Positions 1-10,164 of a stretch of DNA of 64,000 nt are shown here, piece after piece (positions within the stretch are counted from its first letter, which is position 1; the number at the start of each line of letters is the position of its first letter). The DNA comes from Homalodisca vitripennis (taxonomy: Eukaryota; Arthropoda; Insecta; Hemiptera; Cicadellidae), in NCBI RefSeq assembly GCF_021130785.1, contig NC_060214.1, positions 103,222,001 through 103,286,000 on the forward strand, given 5' to 3'. The notes under the pieces are model-generated. The model saw nothing but the letters and a program-made list of their open reading frames with translations, did no database searches and had not been told where the DNA came from. The position numbers and the translations under genes are program-made.

Positions 1-554
1 ATTATTTTTAACTCTTACTATCAGATTTGAATGATCAATAGTGAATTTCAAACAATTCCGAAAATGTACGATACACAACCTAGGCGAACAAACTCGAACA
101 TTTCAAGTTACTTGACAATTTAGAAGTCATTGGAGTGTAACAGAAGTTTAGTAATAGTAGTAGGTTCTACTTTCCATCAAATATCAGTCCTGCTTGGTGC
201 AGATGAAATAGGCCTTCATCAGGAATAAAAATAAAAAATTATTATATAAATTAGCTGGAGCGTGGCATCGTTGAATCACTTTAAAACTTTACAAACACAC
301 TCCACGAACATACCCACCAAAAACACATATTTTATGTAATAATTTTGTATCTACATTCCTGAAACTATCGTGACAAAACATGTAGATTTTATCTGTATCA
401 CACAGGACTGATATTTGACGGAAGGTAAAAACGAATTATTAGTTGATTTGTTCAACCCAAGGGCTAATAATATGTTCATGATGTTTAGTTTAGCTCTAAT
501 TCATCTTCTGCTTAGTGCAGCGTCTGAAAAGAGCTGCACTAACAGAAAAGAGCC
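1..554. other. anonymous AT-rich sequence
   Basis: I see no credible exon, RNA gene or repeat boundary here. The fifth exon of the aspartic peptidase, needed after base 1060 on the minus strand, is not recognisable in this stretch, so it probably lies to the left of the window. Confidence 0.5.
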
Positions 555-790
555 TTGTTTAACCCACCAGTCATCCAGTGTAATCGAGATGAAGAGGTAT
601 TAGTCCACAGCGCTTTTGGATTGTGTCTAAAACATCGTATTGCACTCAATTGGGGACCTGAAGAGACACTGAGAACACCTCTGCATCTAGATTACACTGG
701 ATGGCTGCTGGGTAAAACAGACATAGCTCTTTGGTGTCTCTGATGTCGAAACGATGAAAAGAGTTTGTTGTGAATGTCTCTGCCATTTTT
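555..790 (+). repeat. dispersed repeat family A, copy 1
   Basis: This stretch aligns by eye with 38530-38690 (same strand) and with the reverse complement of 23130-23300. The shared order of blocks is GATTGTGTCTAAAACA, then CTCAATTG, then ACCTGA, then ACCTCT, then TTACACT, then TCTCTGATGTCGAAAC, then AAAGAGTT. Identity is moderate and indels are common, so these are old copies. No coding potential or terminal structure was recognised and the class is unknown. Confidence 0.6.
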
Positions 791-1059
791 TGGTTCTCTC
801 TAGATTGACGTGCACGCCAGATTCCAGAAGTAATATCTGTGAATATGTCGGAATTGGGCGATGCCATGGAGCTAAACTAAACAATCATAATAACTTAGAA
901 ATACATGCAACATAAAGATGCTGGACGTTAGTACATATGACATACTAGATACTTAGGTTATTAATAGTAGAGTCCTATACATCTCCAAATAGTATGTGTA
1001 TTTACTACATACGCATTCGTATATAGCTTACATGACCCAGTATAATAATCTATACTTAC

Positions 1060-1169
1060 AAGGAACACATCCTTGCTCATGTAACCCATAAATTCGTTGG
1101 ACACATTGAATTCTCTTCCATCTGGTTGGTATGTGGAGGATGTTTTATGGTTGTAGCTCTGGTGCACAG
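1060..1169 (-). CDS. aspartic peptidase (cathepsin D-like), exon 4, gene incomplete
   Basis: This is the fourth coding exon of a minus-strand A1-family (pepsin/cathepsin D) gene. It is bounded by a TTTTCAG acceptor and a GTAAGT donor. Its first two bases complete the Ala codon opened by exon 3, and it ends in phase 0. It encodes about residues 129-165 of the precursor, with the block HKTSSTYQPDGREF followed by GYMSKDVFL. These match the family pattern in which KSSTY and a GxF block precede the flap region and GxLSxDxV. The rest of the N-lobe, the flap tyrosine region and the whole C-lobe with the second catalytic Asp should follow to the left and are not in the window. Start and end come from splice consensus and phase agreement. 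Confidence 0.85.
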
Positions 1170-2521
1170 CTGAAAATAAGCCACAGAACATTAAAAATTT
1201 TGTCACTACAAACTAGAGAATTTCCGTTTACAAAAAAAATGGCAGGATCTTAAAGGATAAGTGTTACAGTCACAAACAATAGTTGAACCTGTGCTGTTAC
1301 TCGTTACTAGTTAATATAAGTTACATCTGATGTTCTTGGAACTAAATTATTGGTGGATTAATAATAACCTAATTGGCACACGTATTAATTTTTTCTCTTG
1401 TGAACTTTGTAGCAGCCAAGCAACATCTCTCGTGCCCCATGTCCGTAAGTAAAATTTATATTTTCGTATTATACATTAGCCCTTTCATACGAGACATCTA
1501 ATTCTACCTGTAATGTAAAGTAAAGATGTAAATATTTAAGTAACAACTTGGTTGATGTTTTATTTGGCAGATTAATATTGATAATAGTTTGAGGATGTCA
1601 TTCTGATGAGATCACGTTGTCATGAATCGATAAATGACTAATACTATCGTGATTTTGCTTTAGGCGAGTTCTTCCAGTCTCTTATTTTTTTAACTTCTGA
1701 GTCTCTGAGTTTGATTTTAACTATAAGTACAACTTCTAATCTACTAATCTTCACTTTTACCGACTACAGCTGCAATTAAGGCTAAGGTGCTGATGCGCGC
1801 GCTTGTAAGTCAACAACGTGAAGGGAAGTTAATTTTAAAGTTTTAAATAATTATTAAGTTTGTATGCAAAATTCCCATAGAACATTGGAACTATTAGGCC
1901 CACCTCTATGATATCATTTAGTTCATTACCACTGTATTTGGCAGCAATGTGGCAGTACATTATTTTATGTTTAACATCTAGAAGTGGTGCTTTTATGTTT
2001 ATTTGCCACAGTTAAACATATAAGTAAACTTTGCAAATCGAGTATTCATTACTACGACCTCAGCTGTATCCAACCCCATGTGTTTTGTTCGTTCGGTACA
2101 GGTTATGGCTCTGTAGGAGACGCAGAACTGACGAGCAGGTGGTCGGAGTTAGACAAAGGGTGCTCCCCTCCCCCTGCCGCAGAGTGAAGATTGTTTATAA
2201 ATACTTCCTTGGCAACCACAATAAGCAGGGAGCGTGCACCGGGCATTTGGAAGGCCTTTTGTAAGCTAAAAGACTCTCCAAGAGACATAATCTATAATAT
2301 TGGATATAACTGTATAACTTTGGCGTTTTGGTCAAAGTCTACCATTCTTGTATATCCCTCCATGACGAGGGAAGGGTTCATGTTTTAAATAAAGTTCGTT
2401 ATAAATTTGTAGAAGTCTAGTGTAAATAACACATATACTGAATCTCCATATACTCCGATTCCAATTCCAAGAATGAATTAGAGCTTTTAAAAATTTACAC
2501 GCAACCGTTCGGCTTACTTAC
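1170..2521 (-). other. intron 3 of the aspartic peptidase gene
   Basis: This stretch joins exon 3 (donor GTAAGT at 2521-2516) to exon 4 (acceptor at 1171-1170). It is AT-rich, and I found no further exon or recognisable element in it. Confidence 0.6.
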
Positions 2522-2645
2522 CACATGGTAAACTAGTCCTGGGGCATTCAGAAGAGATGACCCAGCTATATGCCCAAGCGGTATCCATGATCATTTTGAA
2601 AGTCTTCCCAGGTTTTCCAATATTTACCAATCCGTAGTACTCGGA
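2522..2645 (-). CDS. aspartic peptidase (cathepsin D-like), exon 3 with first active-site motif
   Basis: This exon begins after a TTTACAG acceptor and ends at a GTAAGT donor, running from phase 0 to phase 1. It encodes residues 88-128, starting SEYYGLVNIGKPGKTFKM, the canonical start of the mature aspartic peptidase fold (YYGxIxIGxPxQxFK). The catalytic Asp is present at about residue 108, but the motif reads DTAW where active family members have DTGS. SWVISSEC replaces the usual NLWVPSKKC. The Gly-to-Ala and Ser-to-Trp changes sit next to the catalytic Asp and could lower or abolish activity, as in the cockroach allergen Bla g 2, whose catalytic triads are altered. Exon joins are supported by phase, and the call rests on family motifs alone. 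Confidence 0.88.
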
Positions 2646-4288
2646 CTGTAAAGACAACACATATTTTGGTTAATTTCTGTCTGTACAATTGTTTTAAGCA
2701 AAAATAAAAATCACTATTATATTGAGTATGTGTTTAACTTAGGATTTTTATCTAGACCTAACCAAAAAAAATTGATTTAAAACAAAGTACAAAAGACCAA
2801 CCTACTCTGGAAATGTATAATTTGAATCAATCTAATTTACAGGTAAAGTGGAGGGACTGAATTTAATTTGGGATAAAAAAAAAATCGAGGAAAAATATGT
2901 ATTAGTTATAAATGCACGATATTAAATTGATATAGGATACATATAAATTCCAAATCAATGATCAACTGATTTAAAAGTGAAATTTGATTGCTATTTCATA
3001 GCTAACATTTGTTAGATGCTAATTCTTGAGTAGGGGAGGAATAAGAAGATAAAGACTTTAATACATGTTTGCATTTCTATTTAAATTTTTTTTTTTTAAT
3101 TTAAATTCTTTATTGAACATATTCTTAGAGAATAGTACAATTTAAAAATTCATTTATCGTGTAAAATGGATGGTCTTGAAGCCAGAGTTTTAGTTTGTGT
3201 CCAAACTGCAGCCGGTCTCTCCTCTTCAGTTCTAGTGGGAGGGCGTTCCACAGCTTTGCTCCGACATACGTTGGCTTCTTCTCCGTGGGCGCTAGGCGGT
3301 GAGCTGGAAGATGGTAGTTTGCAGCATGCCGAGTGTTGTAGTCATGTTGCTGTGCTCCAGTCATCACTTCATCGGGTGATTTCAGGTGTACGTAGGTCAC
3401 AGCTTCTAGGATGTATAGGTTGACCACAGTGAGAATCTTCAGTTCTTGAAAGGCTTGCCTGCATGATTCTCTTGTGCGTAGGCTTGCAAGGATCCGAATT
3501 GCTCTCTTTTGGTGTATTAGGACCCGTTGCAGGTTGCCTAGTGTGGTACCTCCCCAGACTGCAATACCGTATCGAAGATGTGATTCGTAGAGAGCATAGT
3601 ATGCAGTTTTAGCTGTTCTTAGGTCGCTGATATGTTTCATCTATTGAACAGACTTGTGACTCAGAAGCGGAAAGACAATTTGACTTATTTGCACACAAAC
3701 TAGTTGTTCCTAAAAGTGATATAGGAATTCCCCTTAAGGAAAAAACTGATCATTAGCTGCACTTGTTTTCATGAAAGGTAAAAAAAAATCCAAATTATAG
3801 GTCTACATATTTTCTTATGGGTAGGCCTAATAAATTTTAATAGGTAAATATAACAAATGTCAGATACCTGTTATTAAGATAAAGAGCCTGAAAAAAACAG
3901 CTTTTTTTAGCCAAATAGCAACTATTTTTTCATTGGCTGGTAGTTGGATTCTATAAATGTGTAAAGGTTATTATTTACTCTCCCAATAAACCTCCCATTT
4001 CGACTCCAATGAAAATCATCACGGTTGACATTTATTCCTTCCTTGGGAGAATGCATACATTGATTTAGCGAAAAAGTAGGTTGTGTTCTTATACAATGCA
4101 GAATAACATTAGGAAAAATCCTGTAAATAGCAGATTGCAAGAAATGTATTTTAAGAAAAATAAACTACAAAAACTGTCACTCAAACAAGCTTCAAAATAC
4201 TCTTTTCAATCAAGTGTTGCAGTAATGACTCTTGAATTCCTAACCTTAACATACTTTTTAATTATATTCCCTGTGGTAGACAGCTTAC
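2646..4288 (-). other. intron 2 of the aspartic peptidase gene
   Basis: This intron separates the propeptide exon from the first mature-domain exon. It contains the LINE fragment at 3087-3655, which lies on the same strand as the gene, and otherwise AT-rich sequence without recognisable exons. Confidence 0.6.
3087..3655 (-). pseudogene. 5'-truncated non-LTR retrotransposon (LINE) 3' end
   Basis: An uninterrupted minus-strand reading frame (3640-3125, about 171 residues) encodes the C-terminal part of a LINE reverse transcriptase. It has YESHLRYGIAVWG, then QKRAIRIL and RESCRQAFQELKILTV, then YNTRHA and KLWNALPLELK. This block order is typical of the region after the RT domain in Jockey/CR1/RTE-like elements. 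On the minus strand the frame is followed by an AATAAAG signal and an A-rich tail (T-run at about 3088-3100 on the plus strand), as expected for target-primed insertion. The RT catalytic core and everything 5' of it are missing, so this copy is a dead-on-arrival insertion in a gene intron. The exact 5' breakpoint near 3650 is an estimate. Confidence 0.85.
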
Positions 4289-4469
4289 ATCAAAGTATTT
4301 GAAGAGAGGGAGAGTGTCATTGGTAGGCACAAACTTGCCGTCTTTCAACACCAACTTGGAGCCCTCAGCTCCTTGACGAGCCATCTCATAGATCCCCTCA
4401 ATCAGTTTGATGTCTGCTTCCTGACGTAACAATTTCTCCAGACCTGTTTCCATACGCTGTAGTGGTATC
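4289..4469 (-). CDS. aspartic peptidase (cathepsin D-like), exon 2, propeptide
   Basis: This exon follows a TGTCCAG acceptor and ends at GTAAGC. Its first base completes an Arg codon with AG from exon 1, then come 60 full codons. It encodes the activation peptide: (R)IPLQRMETGLEKLLRQ, then a long linker containing EGIYEMARQGAEGSKL, ending LFKYFD directly before the mature YYG block. The R-I-P-L start is the hallmark of pepsin/cathepsin D propeptides, where basic residues shield the active site until acid activation. The linker is somewhat long for the family. The frame stays open for a few codons past the donor, but the phase fit with exon 3 supports the splice site. Confidence 0.87.
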
Positions 4470-7400
4470 CTGGACAGAAAACATCAAAATATAGAACCAT
4501 TGGTTATAGAAAAGGAATACGAAGAAGTGTAACGGTCAATGATCGTCCTTTTTATTTCAGCCACACCCAGTAAAGTTGTAAGATAGGTTAATAGACGTCC
4601 TGATCCTGTACATCCTCTGCAGGAATGATTAATTTCTAAGGAAACTCAAGTCTTTAAAGACAGGATTTTTTCATTATTCAAATTTGCCCAATCCAAAAAG
4701 TAAATAGAAATAAGTTTAAAAATCAACTAGGAGATGCTACACAATGTGTGTGAAGAAAAGTATTTCTAAGTCAACTGACATACCCTAGGGTTTGAAATAT
4801 TACATATAGGGAAGTTCCATGAGTTATTTTCGATAACATTATTTTTTTTTGGAAGGCAGAAACAAGAACAGTTCATCATAATGACATAACATTTTCACAG
4901 CAAGTCAAATCAAGTCTGTTCTTTCTAATAATTTAAGTTTTTTTCAGTAATGAAACACTTCCAAAAATAGTGGCCTCTGGAGAATACCAAAGTACCAAAT
5001 TGAATACATCATGGTAGGTAATCCATTACAGTAGGACCTACCATCTGAAAAACCTACTTTAATGTTCATCACTTGCATTCAAGTTTATAGCTTAGTAGGC
5101 TTTGAACTAAACCCTTTTGACTGAATGATTACAACATATATACTACACTAGGCCTACCAATATAAAGCAGAAGCTAAATAATCAGTGTTTTGTTTTTAAA
5201 AGAAAAAACACAATTACACTAGTAGTTACTCATGGCTTCACACACAATTTTCAAAATCAAAGGCCATAGCTTTTTTATAGTGAAAGCATTTATGGTATAA
5301 CATAATGGAGCCCTGCAATTTTTTTAGACATAAAAATATTACATATGGTACATATTATTTTAGTATCCATGGTTGAGAGATGCAAAACGTAAATTAAATG
5401 CTGACTGGTTCTATTCTAGGTTTTAGTTTTATGAATAAATTTATACATCAAACAACTAATTTGGTCCAAAAGTTTCAACTTCTGTCTGTTTAGATTAATT
5501 TTGTATCTACATATTTCAAGTGGCATAGATTAGTTTGACTAGTGCCCTGATCAAGAAAATATATAACCAACATAAATCAACTACAATTAAAACCCGACTA
5601 CTTTAGGCTCTTTTAATTTACTTTCTGACTATCTTTCAAGTCATAGTTTGTTTTCTTTGTCCATATAAAGAAAATATGTTACTGCGGTCCAAAAGAGTTG
5701 GTGATTTTGCTTGAAGTGCAAAGTGCACCACCAAAGTGTGCTTATAGCCCGCAGTATTTGTGGTGGTACCTTTCCGTACTCAGATTTTGTTAAAAGATTT
5801 AAGTGACATGAGAAACTACTGTTAATAAATAAACATGGTCAGTGCAGCGTTCAGCGTCACCTCACATTTCCTGAAATCACAATCCAACATTCCTCGCAGT
5901 AGTATATCTAAATTCAAGCTTAGACCATGTTAGGACTCTGACTTTGATGGGTAATGTACGAGAATAAACTAAATAAGGTGTTGTTAAATTATCAGTCATA
6001 TATCAATAATAAGTATCTACCTTATTGCATATACAGTTAATAGATAGGGATAAAGGATTACTTTGTTTGTTTTTAAAGTTCAAAATTTATAAATTACTAT
6101 TTTCAGTTTTCTCGTTTCTCCGACGTCTATTATAATGGTTTGAAATACTTTAGAATATTCATTTTGTAATATGTTGGATTAAAATTTAAATGCTTATAGT
6201 AATTAATTGTAGAGAATTATGGTGATCCCCCATTTCCATGATAATATTTTTGCAGGTAGGTCAAACTAAAAATAGGAGTTTTGTGTGTGTCACACAGACT
6301 CTAAATAACTATTCTGTGCTTGGATTTTAATTTTAATTGAATTATTGTCAAATTAATTGAAACATTTTTGACATGTTTTGTGTGGTTTTCTAAGGCCAAA
6401 CTAGAATAATTGTTTGAATGTTTAAAATTTGTTGTGTGGGTACTATAGAGAATACACATAAAAAATACATTCTGTAAACTGATTTTGCCAATATCGGTCA
6501 ACTTTTAAAAGTGCGGGTTCATGGAGCTCCTAATAAATTGTGCCGAGAGTGAGATGGGTAAATGTGATCTTAACGGCCGGAGTGGCAAAATACGAGTTTC
6601 GCATTATTAACCTACTGCTATTGTCTCTTTAACAAACCAATAAAAGGTATCAATGGGTGGAACATAGAAAGATCATTTAAAGTAAAACTACTTTTCTGGT
6701 ACAGAATAATATGTCATTGTTTTATGTGCGTCTCGTGGTCTTGTGATAGTAATAACCACGTATTGAATGCTGCTGACATCAGCTGTTATGCTATCTTTGG
6801 ATACATAAAGTGACAATAATGCTAAAATCGGGGGAATTTGACCCAAAAGACGTTTTTGTTAATTTAGACATACTAAGAATAAACGTCAATATCAGCCTAA
6901 CAATATTGCCTCCGGCCATCAGTGCAGGCTACAGCAGCACTAAGACAAGCTATCAGGAGCAGATAATGCTGAACATCATGGATGACAAGAAACAGTATAC
7001 AAATTGACACTTACATTTCAATTATTAAAAAACAAAGTTATTTGAGATCGTACCCATAATAAACAATTTAGCCTTTCATGTACTTTGTGTGATTTTTGCA
7101 ATATATATTCAAGAGAACCTGCACACCATTATATATTTTCTGAAAGTAAATAAAATGAAGAATAAATTTGCTACCTCCGATTCTAATATTTATATTATTA
7201 TCATACTTTACCAGGGGCAGACCCACCACTTAACCTTCGAACTGGCAATTAACATTAAATGTTGATCTGGCACTCATGTGTTTTGACAGTTCATATAGTA
7301 CATATATCAAACATTATCACCACTTTTTAATACCATTTCAAAGACAAAGAATTGCTGATTTCAATGGTGAAATTTGTTTTGGCAAGTGAAGTCATAAATC

Positions 7401-7730
7401 CTGCCAGAAAGACCGTCTTCATCAAACTATTTTGAAAATTGGTGGTATATCTATCATGGGTAAGGTTTGTAATGTTGCTTACAGCTTGTTATAGGTTTGT
7501 TTTAGGCTGTGATATACTAAAATTTTGTATATTTAGTGTAAATTATACTTTTTGTTATTTTTTCAAATAATTGTACCTACAATAACAAATTTAGGTAAGT
7601 TACATCCCACCATTAAAAAAAAAAAATTAAATTTAACTATCAATTTATTTATTGTTTTGCAGTGCATATAATTCTCGAAATTTTGGTATATTTTGCAACC
7701 ATTTAGTGTAAGAATGATATTTATCATTAA

Positions 7731-8487
7731 CCCGGGATTACTCGCGCCCGTAAAACTCCCGCGATCGCTCGCGCCGTTAGGGCGCTCCTAACATTTGACA
7801 TTCTTCTACAAATTGATGTATATGTTGTATATACACATAGTATAGGAAATAAATAAATTGTTAACACATCTCAAATCACACATTAACATGTTTTATTTTA
7901 ATTTTTAACTTATTTGTTTATAAAAAATGCATTTACGAACAAAAATTTCCAAACTTTTACTTTTTCCAAATCACCTTATTTTAAACAATATAGAATATAA
8001 AAAATTTAGTATAATATAGAAATAATGTAGAATTAATAATTGTTAACACATCTCAAATCACACATTAACATGTTTTATTTTAATTTTTAACTTATTTGTT
8101 TATAAAAAATGCATTTATGAACAAAAATTTCCAAACTTTTACTTTTTCCAAATCACCTTATTTTAAACAATATAGAATATAAAAATTTAACATATTGAGC
8201 CATATTGAACAAAACACATCCACGCGTCAGAAACACAATCACCACACGGACAGTTCCGCGATCACTCGCGCCGTTAGATCTGGGCTAACACTAGCGGAGC
8301 ACGCTCCTTCCCCCCTCCACTGTTACCATCCCCAACACACTAAAATTCCCCAACTACTGTGGTGGTTGGTTAGGCTACTAACGAAACCATTATTCAACGC
8401 TCAGTCACATATATTCATAATTAAAAAAAATTTCTTCAGAGGAACTAAAAATGTTAGATTCAATCTAATAGCGCGAGTAATCCCGGG
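7731..8487. mobile_element. piggyBac-type MITE (757 bp, TTAA flanks)
   Basis: The ends are perfect inverted copies: CCCGGGATTACTCGCGC on the left and its reverse complement on the right. Each is immediately flanked by TTAA (7727-7730 and 8488-8491), the target duplication of the piggyBac superfamily, whose ends also begin with C-runs. There is no transposase reading frame, so this is a non-autonomous element. Inside, a segment of about 150 bp is duplicated in tandem (7859-8010 and 8040-8191). A subterminal block, CGCGATCGCTCGCGCCGTTAG, recurs once with one change near 8256. The GC-rich ends contrast with the AT-rich core. Confidence 0.85.
7859..8191. repeat. internal tandem duplication in the MITE
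   Basis: A block starting TTGTTAACACATCTCAAATC occurs at about 7859 and again at about 8040, a spacing of roughly 181 bp. The copies are nearly identical over about 150 bp, indicating a recent duplication inside the element. Confidence 0.8.
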
Positions 8488-8573
8488 TTAATCTGAGAAA
8501 ATAATCATAACCATAGCAAAAATTCTTCTTTTGTGTACTATGGCCTATTTGTGGTTCTTACAATATCTATCTA

Positions 8574-8575
<2 letters not shown>

Positions 8576-8615
<40 letters not shown>

Positions 8616-8631
8616 TATATATATATATCGT
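8576..8631. repeat. (TA)n microsatellite, left of the solitary tRNA element
   Basis: An interrupted (TA)n tract with a few GATA steps directly abuts the start of the tRNA-bearing element at 8632. Confidence 0.9.
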
Positions 8632-8836
8632 TTGACAGGTATTTGGTCTTCCGATCATATGTTAGTTTGCTTATTTAAACGCATATGTGACAGATACGGC
8701 CAAATACAAAATAATTGAATCGGAAAAAGTGAGCGCTCTGTGGTGTAATGGTAGCACATTCACCCGGCAAGTGAGAGATCCGGGTTCGACTCCCGGCGGA
8801 GCAAGTACTTTTTGCGATTCAATGTTTATTGAAATT
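8632..8836 (+). mobile_element. solitary copy of the tRNA-bearing repeat unit
   Basis: This segment is homologous to one unit of the 29-31.9 kb array, in the opposite orientation. It includes the upstream leader (TTTGACAGGTATTTGGTC onward), a tRNA-like gene, a T5 run and the trailer ending TTTATTGAAAT. It then runs straight into (TA)n, exactly as the outermost array unit does at about 29035. It lacks the approximately 60-bp spacer that separates units in the array. The shared trailer-to-(TA)n junction suggests a mobile, SINE-like unit whose tail is (TA)n, or a preference for inserting into (TA)n. Confidence 0.75.
8734..8804 (+). tRNA. tRNA-like gene, apparent anticodon GGC
   Basis: The 71-nt segment folds as a tRNA. 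The acceptor stem pairs positions 2-7 (GCTCTG) with 66-71 (CGGAGC), while C1 and A72 do not pair. U8 is present. The D arm is GTGT/GCAC, the anticodon stem TTCAC/GTGAG and the T arm CCGGG/CCCGG with loop TTCGACT. The A box TGGTGTAATGG and B box GGTTCGACTCC are both present, and TTTTT follows about 5 nt downstream as a Pol III terminator. The anticodon loop reads CCGGCAA, giving GGC (Ala by the code) but with C instead of the near-universal U33. The G3:U70 identity pair of tRNA-Ala is missing, so use in translation is doubtful. Confidence 0.8.
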
Positions 8837-8878
8837 ATATATATATATATATATATCTATTATATATATATATATATC

Positions 8879-8931
<53 letters not shown>
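8837..8931. repeat. (TA)n microsatellite, right of the solitary tRNA element
   Basis: A (TA)n tract interrupted twice by CTAT follows directly after the trailer of the tRNA-bearing element. Confidence 0.9.
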
Positions 8932-8933
<2 letters not shown>

Positions 8934-9686
8934 ACTACCTATATAATTATTCTTCAAAAGAACTTAGATACCATTATATATTTTCTTAAACTAGGCTAGA
9001 TAAAATGAAGAATAGATTGGGTATCTCCGATTCTAAGATTAATATTAGAAAAAAAATTATTAATATTATTCCACTTTACCAGGGGCAGTTACACTAATTT
9101 GAAAAATTGTGGTCTTTTTTATTTTATTGATGGTTTAAACACAACAATTTTATACAATAATTATCTCCACTTTTTCCAGAAAACATATACAGTAATTCAT
9201 ATGTATTACACATATGTTTATAGTAAAAATGTTTTTAAATTTGTGACTATAAAACACACATAAATGGCCTGCCATCTGAGAAAAAATTACTCCCAGTTGT
9301 AGGCATTAGAGAAGCTCCACACGATGAGAACAATAAACACATTGCTGCATTTACAATAGCCTACTTGTTGAAATTATAATATTTGCCTTTCAAATGTTGG
9401 GGAGGGGGAGGTTTTCACCACCTCTCATATACGCCCCTGTTCTATAGGTATTTTATGTACAAACAAATCTTATAATTTTACATAACAAGGCATATTTGGT
9501 CTATTGAGAAAGTCCTACCAATTGCAGCAATATAGTATCTACTAAAAGCAAATAAATGAAATATAAAATCTATTGACAGTTATTGCAACTCGGTTGCACA
9601 ATATAGTCAAGCTGCCAACTACCGGTACTTTTTTTATCATGAACATTAGGCTTTTAAAAAGAAACAATAATACTACTTTTACTCAC

Positions 9687-9766
9687 CTGACAATACCATC
9701 ATATTCAGTAGAGAAAGAACCGTGCAAACAGGCGAAAACCAAGATTAACACCAAATTGATCTTCAT
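9687..9766 (-). CDS. aspartic peptidase (cathepsin D-like), exon 1, signal peptide
   Basis: Starting at the ATG at 9766-9764, this exon encodes 26 codons plus AG and ends at a GTGAGT donor. The peptide MKINLVLILVFACLHGSFS is a classical secretory signal: a Lys near the start, a hydrophobic core, and small residues before a likely cleavage around residue 19. A short stretch then leads into Arg-Ile-Pro-Leu, with the Arg codon split across the intron. Secretion or delivery to lysosome or gut lumen is inferred from the family. The start is chosen because it is the only ATG that gives a signal peptide and matches the phase of exon 2. The PIF/Harbinger element begins 242 bp upstream. Confidence 0.85.
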
Positions 9767-10007
9767 GATTAAAAGCTAATCAGTAATCGGTCCAATTGAA
9801 ACAATCAACCATGCATCAATCAATTCCAGAAAAGACGCAAAGATGCAATGCCGGTGCCGGCTGCTGCAACACGGAGTGAAAAAGTACCAACACAACACTG
9901 ATCAAACCAGAAAGTCGGTACAATAAGATCTAACAGCTAAGCGCCTGATCTATTGATGTTTGGACCCGGCAACAGCTGTACAGCGACTCAGACTGTACTA
10001 ACCAATA
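9767..10007 (-). promoter_or_regulatory. presumed 5' UTR and core promoter of the aspartic peptidase gene
   Basis: This 241-bp stretch lies between the start codon and the neighbouring Harbinger element. On the minus strand it holds a TCAGT initiator-like pentamer (9901-9897) and an ATTGG (CCAAT-type) box next to the element boundary at 10003-10007. No TATA box is obvious. Assignment is by position plus weak consensus matches only. Confidence 0.3.
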
Positions 10008-10164
10008 GGCGGCGCCAGATATGCGTCATTCGGCAAGCACCGATTGTTTGACGTTCGGCGAACTAGTTGTCTTGCTATTTGACCGATTAACGAGCAGACG
10101 TCTACCACACATGTGAGGTTTTCCGAGCACGTGTTCGTTCTGGGAATAGCAAATAATCGTCAAC

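Larger units (their letters stand above)
4470..9686 (-). other. intron 1 of the aspartic peptidase gene (5.2 kb)
   Basis: This is a long first intron between the signal-peptide exon and the propeptide exon. It carries a piggyBac-type MITE (7731-8487) and a tRNA-bearing element inside (TA)n tracts (8576-8930). A short open stretch at 6810-7007 contains PPAISAG, which recurs in the TIR element at 17553-18266. The remainder is AT-rich and shows no exon that I can support. Confidence 0.6.

Noticed and set aside
10008..10020. A TWA target duplication for the Harbinger element
   Set aside because: The flanking triplets (ATA left, TTT right) do not match; the duplication may have decayed or the end is off by a few bases.
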